Positions 15,455 to 24,582 of a DNA stretch of 64,000 nt are shown one piece after another. Origin of the DNA: DASZBX01 sp035943635 (GTDB lineage Bacteria > Actinomycetota > Actinomycetes > Streptomycetales > Catenulisporaceae). The notes under the pieces are model-generated. The model searched no databases. It saw only the letters and a list, made by a program, of their open reading frames with translations, and was not told the DNA's origin. Position numbers and translations under genes: made by a program. The stretch spans positions 1-64,000 of the forward strand of contig DASZBX010000045.1 of NCBI GenBank assembly GCA_035943635.1, in the 5' to 3' direction. How positions within the stretch are numbered: the stretch's first letter is position 1; each line of letters starts with the position of its first letter.

Positions 15455-16855
15455 GTGTCGAACCGGACGACGGGACGCTTTCGCAGGTCGGCCACGGTGC
15501 TCGGGGTCGCCCTCGCCCTGGTGGCGGCCGCGGCTGCGGGCGGGTGCGGGACCCGGTTGCCACCCTCGGCATTCAGGACCGGCTCGGGCGCGGGCGGGGG
15601 CGACGGTCTGGGCGCACAGCCGGGCGGCGGCAACGCTCCGCCGTCGGCTGCCGCGGTCGACGGGGTCAGCGCCACGAGCATCCTGGTCGGCATGATCGAC
15701 AGCGTGAGCAGCCCGCTCGGGCCGAACACCTTCTCGGGGCCGATGTACGGGGCGCAGGCGTTCTTCGACGCGCTCAACGTCGCCGGCGGAGTCGACGGGC
15801 GCAAGGTCCAGGTCGACCCGTGCGACGACAGCGGCTACGGCGCGGGCAACGAGCAGTGCGCCCACAAACTCATCGACAATGACCACGTGCTCGCTTTCTC
15901 GGGCAACAGCATCTACGACTACGCCGCGGCGAACTACGTCAGCGCGCAGGACGTTCCGGACGTCGGCGGTGAGCCGATCACCAATGCCTACGACCAGTTC
16001 CAGCACCTCTACTCGATCGACGGCAGCGACGAACCGCGCAATGGGACCGTCGGCTGGAACGGGAAGCTCTACGGCGGCACGGGTATCTACGCATACTTCA
16101 AACAGAACCTCGGTTCGCACGTCGCAGGGGTCGTGTACTACAACCAGTCGGATTCGCAGCGGTACGCCCAGTACACCGCCGACGGCCTGCGATCCGAGGG
16201 CTACACGGTCGTGATGGAACAGGTCGATTTCGCGCTGCCGAACTGGAACACCGTGGCACTGGACATGAAATCCCGAGGCGTGCAGGTCGTTTTCGACGCG
16301 CTCGACTCCGGCGGCAATGCTTCTCTGTGCAATGCGATCGACGGCAATTCGATGCCGGTCGAGGCCAAGGTCACGACCGTGGAAAGCTGGGACAACACCG
16401 TTCCGTCGAACTATTCCGGCGCGTCGAACTGCCGCAATCATCTGTATGCGACGAGTTCGGACCAGAACTACGAAGATACGCAGTACCCTGCTGTGGCTCG
16501 GTTCCGTGCGGCCATGCAGAAGTATTTTCCGAGCCGCGAAGGGCTGATGTCGGAATGGGAGTTGGAGGGCTGGGCTTCGGCGCAATGGCTCACGGATGCG
16601 ATCGCCTCGTGCGGCAAGGCGGTCACCCGCGCCTGCGTCGAGCAATACATCAACCGCACGACCCCATACACCGCGCACGGTTTGATCGAACCCACCACAT
16701 TCACCGTCATCCCGCCGACTCCCACGGTCAATGACTGCTTCAACATCGCCCGCTGGCAGGATTCTGCGCAGAGCGGTAAGGGCGGCTGGGTCACCCAGGT
16801 TCCTGATATGACGAAAAACTGTTTCGTCACACCGAATCTGCCCTACTCGCCCTGA
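15455..16855 (+). CDS. Branched-chain amino acid-type ABC binding lipoprotein
   Basis: This 466-residue lipoprotein starts at GTG 15455 after GGAAGGAG. Its signal peptide ends in a lipobox A-G-G-C with cysteine 31, and a Gly/Ala-rich linker follows. The remainder matches the LivJ-like periplasmic binding fold (Peripla_BP_6): ILVGMIDSVSSPLGPNTF, then GGVDGRKVQVDPCDDSG. Such proteins deliver amino acids, amides or urea to LivHMGF importers. The permease and ATPases are encoded convergently just downstream, and the last 13 bases overlap the end of the LivF-like gene. The ligand cannot be read from sequence. Confidence 0.82.
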   Translation: MSNRTTGRFRRSATVLGVALALVAAAAAGGCGTRLPPSAFRTGSGAGGGDGLGAQPGGGNAPPSAAAVDGVSATSILVGMIDSVSSPLGPNTFSGPMYGAQAFFDALNVAGGVDGRKVQVDPCDDSGYGAGNEQCAHKLIDNDHVLAFSGNSIYDYAAANYVSAQDVPDVGGEPITNAYDQFQHLYSIDGSDEPRNGTVGWNGKLYGGTGIYAYFKQNLGSHVAGVVYYNQSDSQRYAQYTADGLRSEGYTVVMEQVDFALPNWNTVALDMKSRGVQVVFDALDSGGNASLCNAIDGNSMPVEAKVTTVESWDNTVPSNYSGASNCRNHLYATSSDQNYEDTQYPAVARFRAAMQKYFPSREGLMSEWELEGWASAQWLTDAIASCGKAVTRACVEQYINRTTPYTAHGLIEPTTFTVIPPTPTVNDCFNIARWQDSAQSGKGGWVTQVPDMTKNCFVTPNLPYSP

Positions 16856-17619
16856 GCTGTGAGTGCGCGATCGGAGGTCTGTAGCACCTCTCCGCGATGT
16901 AGCGACACGATGTGGTCGGCGGCGGATAGGAGCGGGAGTCCGTCTTGGCGTTGGGCGTGTGGTTCGGCTAGAACGACGGCGCGGGAAACCTTGCCAGGGC
17001 TCGCGATCTCGGCCAACGCTGCGTAACAGCGGGCTGCGATACGTGGAGCCAGCCCGTGCGAGAGCTCGTCGACCAGGAGCAGGCGCCATGGGGTGAGCAC
17101 GGCTCGAGACAGGGCGAGCATCTGCTGTTCGCCGCCGGAGAGCGTCCCGGCCCGGCGGTCGAGGAACGTCGCGAGTTCCGGGAAGAGGTCGAGCGCAGGG
17201 CCGTGGCCGACGTCCTGACCGGCCCGAGCGTCCTGACCGGCCCGACCGTCCTGGCCGGCCTGGCGGGCGAACAGGTCCAAATTCTCTGCCACGGTCAGGC
17301 TTCCGAACACCCCGGCTCCGTCCGGGATGAGAGTGACACCGGCCTGCACGCGATCCGCGACGGCCATCGCGGCGAGGTCGATCGGCGTCCCGTCGTCGTC
17401 CGCGCTGAGCAAGGCCCCGGAGGTTGGGCGCAGCAGGCCGGCTATGGTGTTGAGCAGCGTGGTCTTGCCCGCGCCGTTCGGGCCGGCCAGCACGGTGATT
17501 CCGTTTGCCGGGACGGTCAGATCGATTCCGTGCAAGGCCTCCAAAGCGGCATACTTGACGCGCAGGCCCCTGATGATCAGGCCATTGAGGCGCGGGGTCG
17601 TGGAGCGTTGGCGGTTCAT
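16843..17619 (-). CDS. Branched-chain-type ABC ATPase, LivF-like
   Basis: The 258-residue ATPase is read leftward from ATG 17619, overlapping the LivG-like stop (ATGA). It carries Walker A GPNGAGKTT, signature LSGGEQQ and Walker B LLLVDELSHGLAP, in which leucine replaces the usual proline. Between Walker A and the signature an extra stretch of three six-residue repeats (GQDGRA-like) is encoded by an 18-base tandem repeat. It would energise import together with the LivG-like protein. Its 3' end overlaps the convergent binding-protein gene by 13 bases. Confidence 0.87.
   Translation of the reverse strand: MNRQRSTTPRLNGLIIRGLRVKYAALEALHGIDLTVPANGITVLAGPNGAGKTTLLNTIAGLLRPTSGALLSADDDGTPIDLAAMAVADRVQAGVTLIPDGAGVFGSLTVAENLDLFARQAGQDGRAGQDARAGQDVGHGPALDLFPELATFLDRRAGTLSGGEQQMLALSRAVLTPWRLLLVDELSHGLAPRIAARCYAALAEIASPGKVSRAVVLAEPHAQRQDGLPLLSAADHIVSLHRGEVLQTSDRALTAQGE
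17211..17264. repeat. 18-base tandem repeat inside the LivF-like gene
   Basis: Three consecutive 18-base units begin at 17211, 17229 and 17247, each starting CGTCCTG on the plus strand. They keep the frame and add a six-residue repeat to the protein, in a region that is usually a short loop in ABC ATPases. Confidence 0.8.
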
Positions 17620-18365
17620 GTTCGGGTGGCCGTTGCAAAGGGCGAGTCGGGGAAGAGCTCGCGAACTCGGGCGTCTTGGCGCAGTTGCGCGAGCGAGCCG
17701 TGCGCGATGACCCGGCCGCGATCCATCACGTAGATCTGGTCGGCGATTCGGGCGACCAGGTCCATGTCGTGCTCGATCAACACGACTGCCATGCCCTCCT
17801 CGACCAACTGGGGCAACAGTTTCGCGAATGCGAGGATCTGCGCGTCGTCCAGGCCGCCGGCCGGTTCGTCCAAGAGCAGCACGCTCGGGGCGGTGGCCAG
17901 GGCCCGGCCTAGTTCGACCAGCCGCAGCGTTCCGGTGGGTAGTTCACCGGTTGTCGTGTCCCGTACGTCATCGAGGCCGAGGCGGGCAATCAGAGTATTG
18001 ACCAGGTCGTCGGTGTCATGGTTGGTACTGCGACGTTGCTCGGCGCCCACGGTGATGTTCTCGGCGACCGTCATGGTGGCGAACACTTCGACCCGTTGAA
18101 ACGTCCAGGCCAGACCCGCTCGAACCCGACGGTGCGGGGCAAGGTCGGAAATGTCTTTGCCTGCCAACGTTACTCGACCGGCGTCCGCTGGTTCGATTCC
18201 TGCGATGCAGTGGAAGAGCGTGGTCTTCCCGGCGCCGTTGGGACCTACCAGCGCAGTGATCTGATGAGACTCCACGGTCACATCCACCTGGTCGACGGCG
18301 GCGTTGCCACCGTAGCGCCGGACCAGGCCGTGGACTGAGAGCGCCGTCGTCGCAGTGGTCGTCAT
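17616..18365 (-). CDS. Branched-chain-type ABC ATPase, LivG-like
   Basis: The 249-residue protein begins at ATG 18365, overlapping the stop of the fused permease gene by 4 bases. Walker A GPNGAGKTT and Walker B VLLLDEPAGGLD are intact. The signature region reads LPTGTLRLVELGRAL, a divergent form of the usual LSxGxQR. LivG proteins act as a heterodimer with LivF on the cytoplasmic face of the permease. The tight overlaps show one operon read from 20807 to 16843. Confidence 0.87.
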   Translation of the reverse strand: MTTTATTALSVHGLVRRYGGNAAVDQVDVTVESHQITALVGPNGAGKTTLFHCIAGIEPADAGRVTLAGKDISDLAPHRRVRAGLAWTFQRVEVFATMTVAENITVGAEQRRSTNHDTDDLVNTLIARLGLDDVRDTTTGELPTGTLRLVELGRALATAPSVLLLDEPAGGLDDAQILAFAKLLPQLVEEGMAVVLIEHDMDLVARIADQIYVMDRGRVIAHGSLAQLRQDARVRELFPDSPFATATRT

Positions 18366-20410
18366 TCGAACTCCTCGGGCGAGGGGGCCGAAGGCCGCGT
18401 GCGCGACAAATGCGCCTGTGCTGCTCGTCTCTCGGCGATGCGCGCGGCCACCTGGCGGCCAGCGGGAGTGAGCCGTACAGCGTCAAGCGAAATGCCGCTC
18501 TCAGAGGCGATAGGAAGGCCATCCGCAACCCCCTCCGGCCCAGCACCGGCAGCAGCCCGCAACTCCCCGGCCAGCCCGCGCACAGCCAAAGCCAACCCAC
18601 CCGGCATCCGCCCCGACAACACCGCCCCGATCCCGATGGCGATGATCGAGCTGCCCTCCACCACGCCCGCATCCAACCCCACGATCGCGGCCGCGCCCAA
18701 CACCGCCCCGGCCGCACTGTCCGCGCCGCAGACCACCACGGCCGCGAACCACACCAATCCCTCGATCGGGTCGAAGGCCGAGGTGTCGAACGACAACGTC
18801 GACATGCTCAACAGCGCCCCGCCCAACCCGGCCAGGGCGGAGCCCGCCGCGAAGACGCCCACCTTGAGCCGCGCCGCGTCCACCCCGGCGGCCTGCGCGG
18901 CCGGCTCACTGTCCCGCACGGCCAGCAACGCCCGCCCGACCCGCCCGGTGTGCAACGCCCGGACGCACAGCAAGGCGACCACCAGACAGCCGAGTTCCAG
19001 CAGGTAGAACGGCCGATCAGCGATGAATGGAGCCGGCCGGGTGATCGTCAGCCCCGACGTGAACACCGGCTGCTCGAACACGAACCGGCTCAGACACGCC
19101 GCCACCGCGAACGTGAGCAACCCGAGATACAAACCACGCCGCCGCACCACCGACCACCCCGCGATCAATCCCACCACCCCGACCAACACCGCGGCGACCG
19201 GCAGCGCCACCAGCCCGGGCAGGGCCGGGATCCCGGGCACCGAATGCGAGGCCAGCCGCCCGGCCAGCAGTGCGCCCAACCCGGCGAAACCCGCCTGGCC
19301 GAGGCTGATCTGACCGCTGTACCCGGTCACCACCACCAGCGACACGAAGATGACCGCCAGCGCGGGCACGCTCTGCGCCGACTGGAGGTTCGCCGGGTCG
19401 AACGCCAGCGGGACCGCGAGCAGCACCGGGAACGGCAGCCACCAGCCGCCCGGAGCCGGGAAACGTCCGCGGGTGGCGAACCGGCGCATCGACCCGGCGT
19501 CCACCCCGCCGGACCGCCGCTCGCCCGCGCCCAGCCGGGACACGAACAGCAGGGCGAGCAGCAGCGCGATCACGAACAGGTTCGCCTGGACCGCGGCCAG
19601 GGCGCTCTGCGCGTTCCCGGCCAGGTGGATCCGGCTCAGTTCGCTCTGGCCGACGCCGAGCACCAGCGCGGCGCCCAGCGCGATCGGCAGGCTGGTGCAG
19701 CGGGCGATCACGGCCACGCCCATCGTCTCCAGCATCACCAGGGTCAACCCGTACGGGTCGAGCTGGAGCGAGGGCGCGATCAGCACCCCGGCCAGGCCCG
19801 CCAGCAGGCCGCCGACCGCCCAGCTGGCCGCGGCCAGCCGGTCGCTGCGGATGCCGACCAGGTCGGCCAGCTCGCGCCGGTCCACGACGGCCCGCGCGGC
19901 CAGGCCCAGCCGGCGCGTGCGCAGGGCCAGCGTCAGCCCGGCCGTCAGCACCACCACCACGGCCAGGTCGCCGACCGTCTGGTAGCTGACCAGCAGGTTT
20001 CCCGGTAGTCGGAGGCTTCCGGACGGCAGCAGCGCGGGCGCGGCCCCCCGCGACCCGGTACCCCACAGCACCACCACGACCCCGACGATCAGCACGAAGA
20101 CGCCCAGCGAGGCGACCATCCGCTCGGCCGCGTCCGCCTGGCGCCGGTGCAGCGGCCGGAACACCAGCCGGTCCAGCGCGAGCCCGAGCCCGGGGGCGAC
20201 CAGCGCCAAGTCCACCGCGGCGGCGAGGCCGATCGGCACGTGCCACACGTCGACGCTCTGCCACAGCAGATACGCGCACACCATGCCGATCGCCCCGAAG
20301 GCCAGGTTGAAGACCCCGGTGACCCGGTAGGTGACGATCAGCCCCACCGCGGCGAGCGCGGCGACGCAGCCGACGGCCAGCCCGGCGAAGGCGAGCTCCA
20401 GGGTGACCAC
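18362..20410 (-). CDS. Fused LivH-LivM permease
   Basis: This 682-residue integral membrane protein starts at GTG 20410. The N-terminal half (about 1-290) is LivH-like with the VTGVFNLAFGAIGM segment. The second half (about 325-600) is LivM-like with SGQISLGQAGFAGLGALLAG and the RVGRALLAVRDSEPAAQAAG loop that contacts the ATPases. Both pore subunits are therefore made as one chain, a fusion seen in other actinobacterial branched-chain-type importers. The C-terminal 80 or so residues form a soluble tail containing an ISLDAVRLTPAGRQVAARI segment of unknown role. Confidence 0.87.
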   Translation of the reverse strand: MVTLELAFAGLAVGCVAALAAVGLIVTYRVTGVFNLAFGAIGMVCAYLLWQSVDVWHVPIGLAAAVDLALVAPGLGLALDRLVFRPLHRRQADAAERMVASLGVFVLIVGVVVVLWGTGSRGAAPALLPSGSLRLPGNLLVSYQTVGDLAVVVVLTAGLTLALRTRRLGLAARAVVDRRELADLVGIRSDRLAAASWAVGGLLAGLAGVLIAPSLQLDPYGLTLVMLETMGVAVIARCTSLPIALGAALVLGVGQSELSRIHLAGNAQSALAAVQANLFVIALLLALLFVSRLGAGERRSGGVDAGSMRRFATRGRFPAPGGWWLPFPVLLAVPLAFDPANLQSAQSVPALAVIFVSLVVVTGYSGQISLGQAGFAGLGALLAGRLASHSVPGIPALPGLVALPVAAVLVGVVGLIAGWSVVRRRGLYLGLLTFAVAACLSRFVFEQPVFTSGLTITRPAPFIADRPFYLLELGCLVVALLCVRALHTGRVGRALLAVRDSEPAAQAAGVDAARLKVGVFAAGSALAGLGGALLSMSTLSFDTSAFDPIEGLVWFAAVVVCGADSAAGAVLGAAAIVGLDAGVVEGSSIIAIGIGAVLSGRMPGGLALAVRGLAGELRAAAGAGPEGVADGLPIASESGISLDAVRLTPAGRQVAARIAERRAAQAHLSRTRPSAPSPEEFE

Positions 20411-20411
20411 G

Positions 20412-20807
20412 TCAGGTCTTCGGTTCCCCGTCGGCGGCCGGCTCGACCAGCAGGCCGTGCAGTTCGGCGATCCGGCGCACGGTGGCCTCGTCCACGACGC
20501 CCGCCGGGCCCGTCCCCGAGCCGGATCTCTGACCCGATTCTCCCTGGCCCGCTTCCGATCCGCCCGCGCCGCCGGACCGCCCGCGCACCCGCTCCGCGCC
20601 CGCCAACACCAGCCCGCCGATCACCAGCGCGGCGCCCGGAATCGAGGCCGAGGCGAGATAGGGCACCTGCTGGGCGACCGTGGCCTGCCCGGACACCCCG
20701 TACCAGCCGAGCACGAGCAGCACCACGCCGAGCCCGGCGGTGAGCCAGCCCGCGCGGCGGACCAACGCCACCAGCTGCGGATGTGCCGGTCCCGTCCGAC
20801 CCGCCAT
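20412..20807 (-). CDS. Small two-helix membrane protein in the Liv-type operon
   Basis: The 131-residue protein starts at ATG 20807 with GGAGG seven bases upstream. Its stop lies one base before the fused permease start, so it is the first gene of the importer operon. Two hydrophobic stretches (AGWLTAGLGVVLLVLGWYGV and IPGAALVIGGLVLAGA) are followed by a Gly/Ser-rich segment and a short C-terminal helix (VDEATVRRIAELHGLLVEP). I do not recognise a family. Its position suggests an accessory role in the transporter. Confidence 0.65.
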   Translation of the reverse strand: MAGRTGPAHPQLVALVRRAGWLTAGLGVVLLVLGWYGVSGQATVAQQVPYLASASIPGAALVIGGLVLAGAERVRGRSGGAGGSEAGQGESGQRSGSGTGPAGVVDEATVRRIAELHGLLVEPAADGEPKT

Positions 20808-20990
20808 GTTCGCGCCTCCGACCCGCCGCCGTACCCGACCCGCCCGGTGCCACCCGAGACCCGGCCCGGACCCGCCCGCCGTCCGGCGAAGACAAGGCCC
20901 TTAGGCGTCTCGCAGCGAAGATGATTCGATGGTATACCGAAATCAGACAGACACAGCGGGTAGCCGAACCGATTCGGGAGGCGAAGGACG

Positions 20991-21527
20991 ATGGCGGCGC
21001 ACAGAGTGACGGACCGTGGCCGAGGCATCCGGGTGATGGCGCTGGGACTGGCCCTGACGCTCGGCGGCGCCACCCTGGCCGGCTGCTCGGGCAGCAGCAC
21101 CCCCTCGGCGTCCGCGCCCTCGACCTCCGCGGCGGCGGCCGCGACCACCTCGGCCGCCGCGCCGAGCCAGGGCTCCGCCGCCGACACCCAGCAGATCACC
21201 CAGAACTGGGAGGCGTTCTTCAACAAGGCCACGCCCCTGGCGCAGAAGGCCCAGTACCTGCAGAACGGCTCGCAGATGGGCGCCACCATCCAGCAGTTCG
21301 CCAGCAACCCGCTGGTCGGCCAGGTCTCGGCCCGGGTCGACTCGGTCGGGTTCACCTCGCCGACCCAGGCCACGGTGACCTACGACATCCTCGGCCCCAC
21401 CGGCTCCCCGCTGCTGCCGAACGCCAGCGGCCAGGCGATGAAGGTGAACGGCACCTGGGTCGTCGCCGACAGCAGCCTGTGCGCTCTGCTCTCCCTGACC
21501 GGCGGGAAGATCCCCGGCTGCTCGTGA
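20991..21527 (+). CDS. MTB12-like lipoprotein
   Basis: The 178-residue precursor has a lipoprotein signal with lipobox L-A-G-C, then a Ser/Ala/Thr-rich linker. A C-terminal domain of about 110 residues starts at ITQNWEAFFNKATP and includes a QATVTYDIL strand. This fits the MTB12 low-molecular-weight antigen domain, an NTF2-like fold common in actinobacterial lipoproteins of unknown function. It starts at ATG 20991, after GGCGAAGG. It stands alone, divergent from the Liv-type operon. Confidence 0.75.
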   Translation: MAAHRVTDRGRGIRVMALGLALTLGGATLAGCSGSSTPSASAPSTSAAAAATTSAAAPSQGSAADTQQITQNWEAFFNKATPLAQKAQYLQNGSQMGATIQQFASNPLVGQVSARVDSVGFTSPTQATVTYDILGPTGSPLLPNASGQAMKVNGTWVVADSSLCALLSLTGGKIPGCS

Positions 21528-21673
21528 CCGAGTTCGTGACCGGGGCGGCTGGCCGAATGCCGTGGCATGACCTGGGACGGGACAACCGAACGGATCGCAG
21601 CGCCGGCGGATTCGCCGTGCGTTGACAGGGTTTTCGGCCGGCCCGGCCGGCGGAACCGACCGCCGCAAACACC

Positions 21674-21700
21674 TCAGGCCACCTCGGGGAGGTGGCCTGA
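21674..21700 (-). terminator. Terminator after tRNA-Arg
   Basis: A perfect 11-bp stem (21674-21684 with 21690-21700) with a 5-base loop lies 17 bases beyond the tRNA 3' end on the minus strand. It can also stop plus-strand transcripts. Confidence 0.75.
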
Positions 21701-21717
21701 TCAGCGCTTACCGTGTG

Positions 21718-21789
21718 TGCCCCCGGCAGGATTCGAACCTGCGCCCCTGCCTCCGGAGGGCAGTGCTCTATCCCCTGAGCTACGGGGGC
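21718..21789 (-). tRNA. tRNA-Arg (anticodon CCG)
   Basis: The minus strand folds as a full cloverleaf. The acceptor GCCCCCG pairs with CGGGGGC, the D-arm contains AGCTCAGGGGATAGAGC, the anticodon stem CTGCC/GGCAG holds loop CTCCGGA, and the T-arm contains GGTTCGAATCC. Anticodon CCG reads CGG arginine codons. The CCA end is not encoded. It lies upstream of argS, as in other actinomycetes. Confidence 0.95.
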
Positions 21790-21916
21790 GACAACGAGTA
21801 GAACCATACCAGTTCTTTGGTTGTGCCTGCGCACCATTACCGGCGGCGCTAGCCTTGAAGTTGTGACTAATCACGAGGACGGGCCGGTTGAACTGCGCGA
21901 ACACCCCGGGGGAGCG

Positions 21917-22297
21917 ATGGGCCGGAATAGTCCGCGCGTGTTGGTGGTCGACGATCAGGCCGTGATCCGGCAGCTGATCGCGGTCAATCTCGAGCTCGAG
22001 GGCTTCGAGGTGTTCCAGGCCGAGGACGGACAGGACTGCCTGGACCGGATCGAGGAGCTCGCGCCGGACGTGGTCACCCTGGACGTGGTGATGCCGCGGC
22101 TGGACGGGTTCGCCACGGCCGAACGGCTGCGGGCGGCGCCGGCCACCAAGGGCGTGCCGATCGTCATGGTGACCGCCTGCGCCCAGGAGGGCGACCTGGC
22201 CCGGGGGCGCGAACTCGGGGTGGACCACTACGTGACCAAACCGTTCGACCCGGACGACCTGGTCCGCGCGGTCCGCAGCGCGGCCGGGCTGGTCTGA
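21917..22297 (+). CDS. Single-domain response regulator
   Basis: This protein of about 126 residues consists only of a receiver domain: acidic pocket VLVVDDQ, phosphoacceptor aspartate in VVTLDVVMPRLDG, threonine in VMVTAC and lysine in YVTKPFDP. There is no output domain, so it acts by protein contact or as a phosphate relay. ATG 21917 is used because it directly precedes the receiver fold; GTG 21863 and 21821 are possible. A similar stand-alone receiver precedes argS in Streptomyces. No histidine kinase is nearby. Confidence 0.85.
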   Translation: MGRNSPRVLVVDDQAVIRQLIAVNLELEGFEVFQAEDGQDCLDRIEELAPDVVTLDVVMPRLDGFATAERLRAAPATKGVPIVMVTACAQEGDLARGRELGVDHYVTKPFDPDDLVRAVRSAAGLV

Positions 22298-22361
22298 GTG
22301 CTCCGGTCAAAGGCCGCCCCGCGCCGGAACGGGGCCCGGCCAGCAAATACACTCGTTCGCT

Positions 22362-22838
22362 ATGACCCCCCTGTCTGATGACGCGCCGCCGTCGGGCGAA
22401 GCCGCGCCGAGCCTGTCCGAGCTGTTCCTGCGCACGGCGCACCGGATCAGGCGGCGGTCCGCGCCCTCGTACGACCAGTTCGGCCTGACCGAGGCGCAGA
22501 CCCGGGCGTTGCGGGTGATCTCCCGGTACGAGCGGCCCCGGATGGCCGACCTCGCCCAGGCGCTGGAGGTGGTGCCGCGCTCGATCACGTCGATGGTGGA
22601 CACGCTGGAGACCGCCGGCTTCGTCGCCCGGCAGCCGGACGCCACGGACCGGCGGGCCACCCTGGTCCTGCTCACCGAACGCGGCAGCGAGGTGCTGCGG
22701 CAGGTCGGCCGGATGCGCGCGGAGGCGGCCGAACAGCTGATCGCGAAGCTGTCCGCCGAGGAGCAGGGCGAGCTGCGCCGGCTGCTGGTCATCCTGGACA
22801 CCGGCGAGGAGCCGCTGCCCTCCCGCCGGCCGCGCTGA
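22362..22838 (+). CDS. MarR-family transcriptional regulator
   Basis: The 158-residue protein has the MarR winged-helix layout: helix-turn-helix around MADLAQALEVVPRSITSMVD, then the wing motif DATDRRATLVLLTERG. It binds DNA as a dimer and often responds to small phenolic ligands or oxidants. No ribosome site is visible. TACACT at 22348-22353 lies 8 bases before the ATG, so the transcript may be leaderless. Its target is unknown; argS follows in the same direction after 74 bases. Confidence 0.87.
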   Translation: MTPLSDDAPPSGEAAPSLSELFLRTAHRIRRRSAPSYDQFGLTEAQTRALRVISRYERPRMADLAQALEVVPRSITSMVDTLETAGFVARQPDATDRRATLVLLTERGSEVLRQVGRMRAEAAEQLIAKLSAEEQGELRRLLVILDTGEEPLPSRRPR

Positions 22839-22899
22839 GCCGGCCGGCGCCGGGCGGCCCGAGGGATGAAACGATTGGGGACCGGACACCCCGGTCCCG

Positions 22900-22905
22900 T
22901 AACCT
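22900..22905 (+). promoter_or_regulatory. -10 element of a probably leaderless argS
   Basis: TAACCT ends 7 bases before the GTG start of argS, which would place the transcription start at or one base before the start codon. No Shine-Dalgarno sequence is seen. The -35 region (TTGGGG at 22875-22880, 19-base spacer) is weak. Confidence 0.4.
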
Positions 22906-22912
22906 TGGCCGG

Positions 22913-24580
22913 GTGACCCCGACTGAGATCTCCGCCGCCGTGGTCGCCGCCATCCAGGAACTGGTGGATTCCGGCGACCTGACCGTACCCGTGCCCCCGG
23001 CCGTGACCGTCGACCGGCCGAAGAACCGCGAGCACGGGGACTACGCGACGAACGCGGCGATGCAGCTGACCAAGGCCGCCGGCAAACCGCCGCGGGCGGT
23101 CGCCGAGCTGCTCGCGGCCAAGCTGGCCGCCCAGGCCGGGATCGCGAAGGCCGAGGTGGCCGGGCCGGGGTTCCTGAACATCACCCTGGACGCCGCCACC
23201 CAGGGCGAGCTGGCCCGCGCCATCGTCACCGCCGGGACCGGCTACGGCCGCAACGAGGCCCTGGCCGGGCAGAACATCAACCTCGAGTTCGTCTCGGCCA
23301 ACCCGACCGGGCCGATCCACATCGGCGCCGTGCGCTGGGCCGCGGTCGGCGACGCGCTCTCCCGGATCCTGCGGGCGGCCGGCGCGCGGGTGGGCACCGA
23401 GTACTACTTCAACGACGCCGGGTCCCAGATCGACCGGTTCGCGCTGTCCCTGCTCGCCTCGGCCAAGGGGGAGCCGACGCCCGAGGACGGCTACGGCGGC
23501 GACTACATCGCCGACATCGCCACCCAGGTCCGGGCCAAGGTGCCGGACGTGCTGGAGCGTTCGGACGCCGAGGCCCGGGAGGTGTTCCGGGTCGAGGGCA
23601 TCGAGCTGATGTTCGCCGAGATCAAGCAGGCGCTGGCCGGGTTCGGCGTGCGGTTCGACGTGTACTTCAACGAGAAGGACCTGCACGACAAGGGCGAGCT
23701 GGACGCCGCGGTCGAGCGGATGCGGGCCAACGGGCACGTCTACGAGCAGGACGGCGCGATCTGGCTGCGCACCACCGACTTCGGCGACGACAAGGACCGG
23801 GTGGTGAAGAAGAGCGACGGGGACTGGACCTACTTCGCCGCCGACTGCGCCTACTACCTGGACAAGCGCCAGCGCGGCTTCGACCGGGTGGTCATCATGC
23901 TCGGCGCCGACCACCACGGGTACATCGGCCGGATCAAGGCCATGGTCGCCTGCTTCGGCGACGACCCGGAGGTGAACGTCGAGATCCTGATCGGCCAGCT
24001 GGTCAACCTGATCAAGGACGGCACCCCGGTCCGGATGTCCAAGCGGGCCGGCACCATCCTCACCCTGGAGGACCTGCTCGACCTGGTGACCGTGGACGCC
24101 GCGCGGTACTCCCTCGCCAGGTCGCCCTCGGACTCCTCGATCAACCTGGATGTCAACCTGCTGTCCAAGCAGGCCAACGACAACCCGGTCTTCTACGTCC
24201 AGTACGCGCACACCCGGATGTGCTCGGTGCAGCGCAACGCCGCAGAACTCGGTGTGGACAAGGGCGGCGTCGCGGACTTCGACCCGGCGTTGCTGGTGCA
24301 CGAGAAGGAACGCGAGCTGCTCGGCGAGCTCGGCGAGTTCCCGGGCGTCGTGGCCACCGCGGCCGAGCTGCGCGAACCGCACCGGGTCGCCCGTTACCTG
24401 GAACAGCACGTCGCGCCCGCGTACCACCGGTTCTACGACGAGTGCCGGATCCTGCCCAGCGAGCGCTTCCCGGTCGCCCCCGAGCTGACCAGGGCCCGGC
24501 TCTGGCTGGCCGAAGCCGCCCAGACGGTCGTCGCCAACGGCCTCGCCCTGCTCGGGGTCAGCGCCCCGGAACGGATGTAA
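22913..24580 (+). CDS. argS: Arginyl-tRNA synthetase
   Basis: The 555-residue class I synthetase charges tRNA-Arg. It has an N-terminal ArgRS-specific Add1 domain (about 1-110), the HIGH-type motif as PIHIGA in ANPTGPIHIGAVRW, and the KMSKS-equivalent VRMSKRAG. A C-terminal DALR anticodon-binding domain ends in LALLGVSAPERM. Start GTG 22913 gives the usual N-terminus. lysA follows after only 2 bases, so the two are cotranscribed, as in many actinobacteria. Confidence 0.96.
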   Translation: MTPTEISAAVVAAIQELVDSGDLTVPVPPAVTVDRPKNREHGDYATNAAMQLTKAAGKPPRAVAELLAAKLAAQAGIAKAEVAGPGFLNITLDAATQGELARAIVTAGTGYGRNEALAGQNINLEFVSANPTGPIHIGAVRWAAVGDALSRILRAAGARVGTEYYFNDAGSQIDRFALSLLASAKGEPTPEDGYGGDYIADIATQVRAKVPDVLERSDAEAREVFRVEGIELMFAEIKQALAGFGVRFDVYFNEKDLHDKGELDAAVERMRANGHVYEQDGAIWLRTTDFGDDKDRVVKKSDGDWTYFAADCAYYLDKRQRGFDRVVIMLGADHHGYIGRIKAMVACFGDDPEVNVEILIGQLVNLIKDGTPVRMSKRAGTILTLEDLLDLVTVDAARYSLARSPSDSSINLDVNLLSKQANDNPVFYVQYAHTRMCSVQRNAAELGVDKGGVADFDPALLVHEKERELLGELGEFPGVVATAAELREPHRVARYLEQHVAPAYHRFYDECRILPSERFPVAPELTRARLWLAEAAQTVVANGLALLGVSAPERM

Positions 24581-24582
24581 TC

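Noticed and set aside
17211..17264. Possible CRISPR-like repeat
   Set aside because: The 18-base units are directly adjacent with no spacers and stay in frame in an ABC ATPase gene.
14204..17638. A very long minus-strand open frame spanning several genes
   Set aside because: It joins the rhomboid-like gene with antisense of the binding-protein and LivF-like genes. Only 14204-15223 has a ribosome site, membrane pattern and family similarity.
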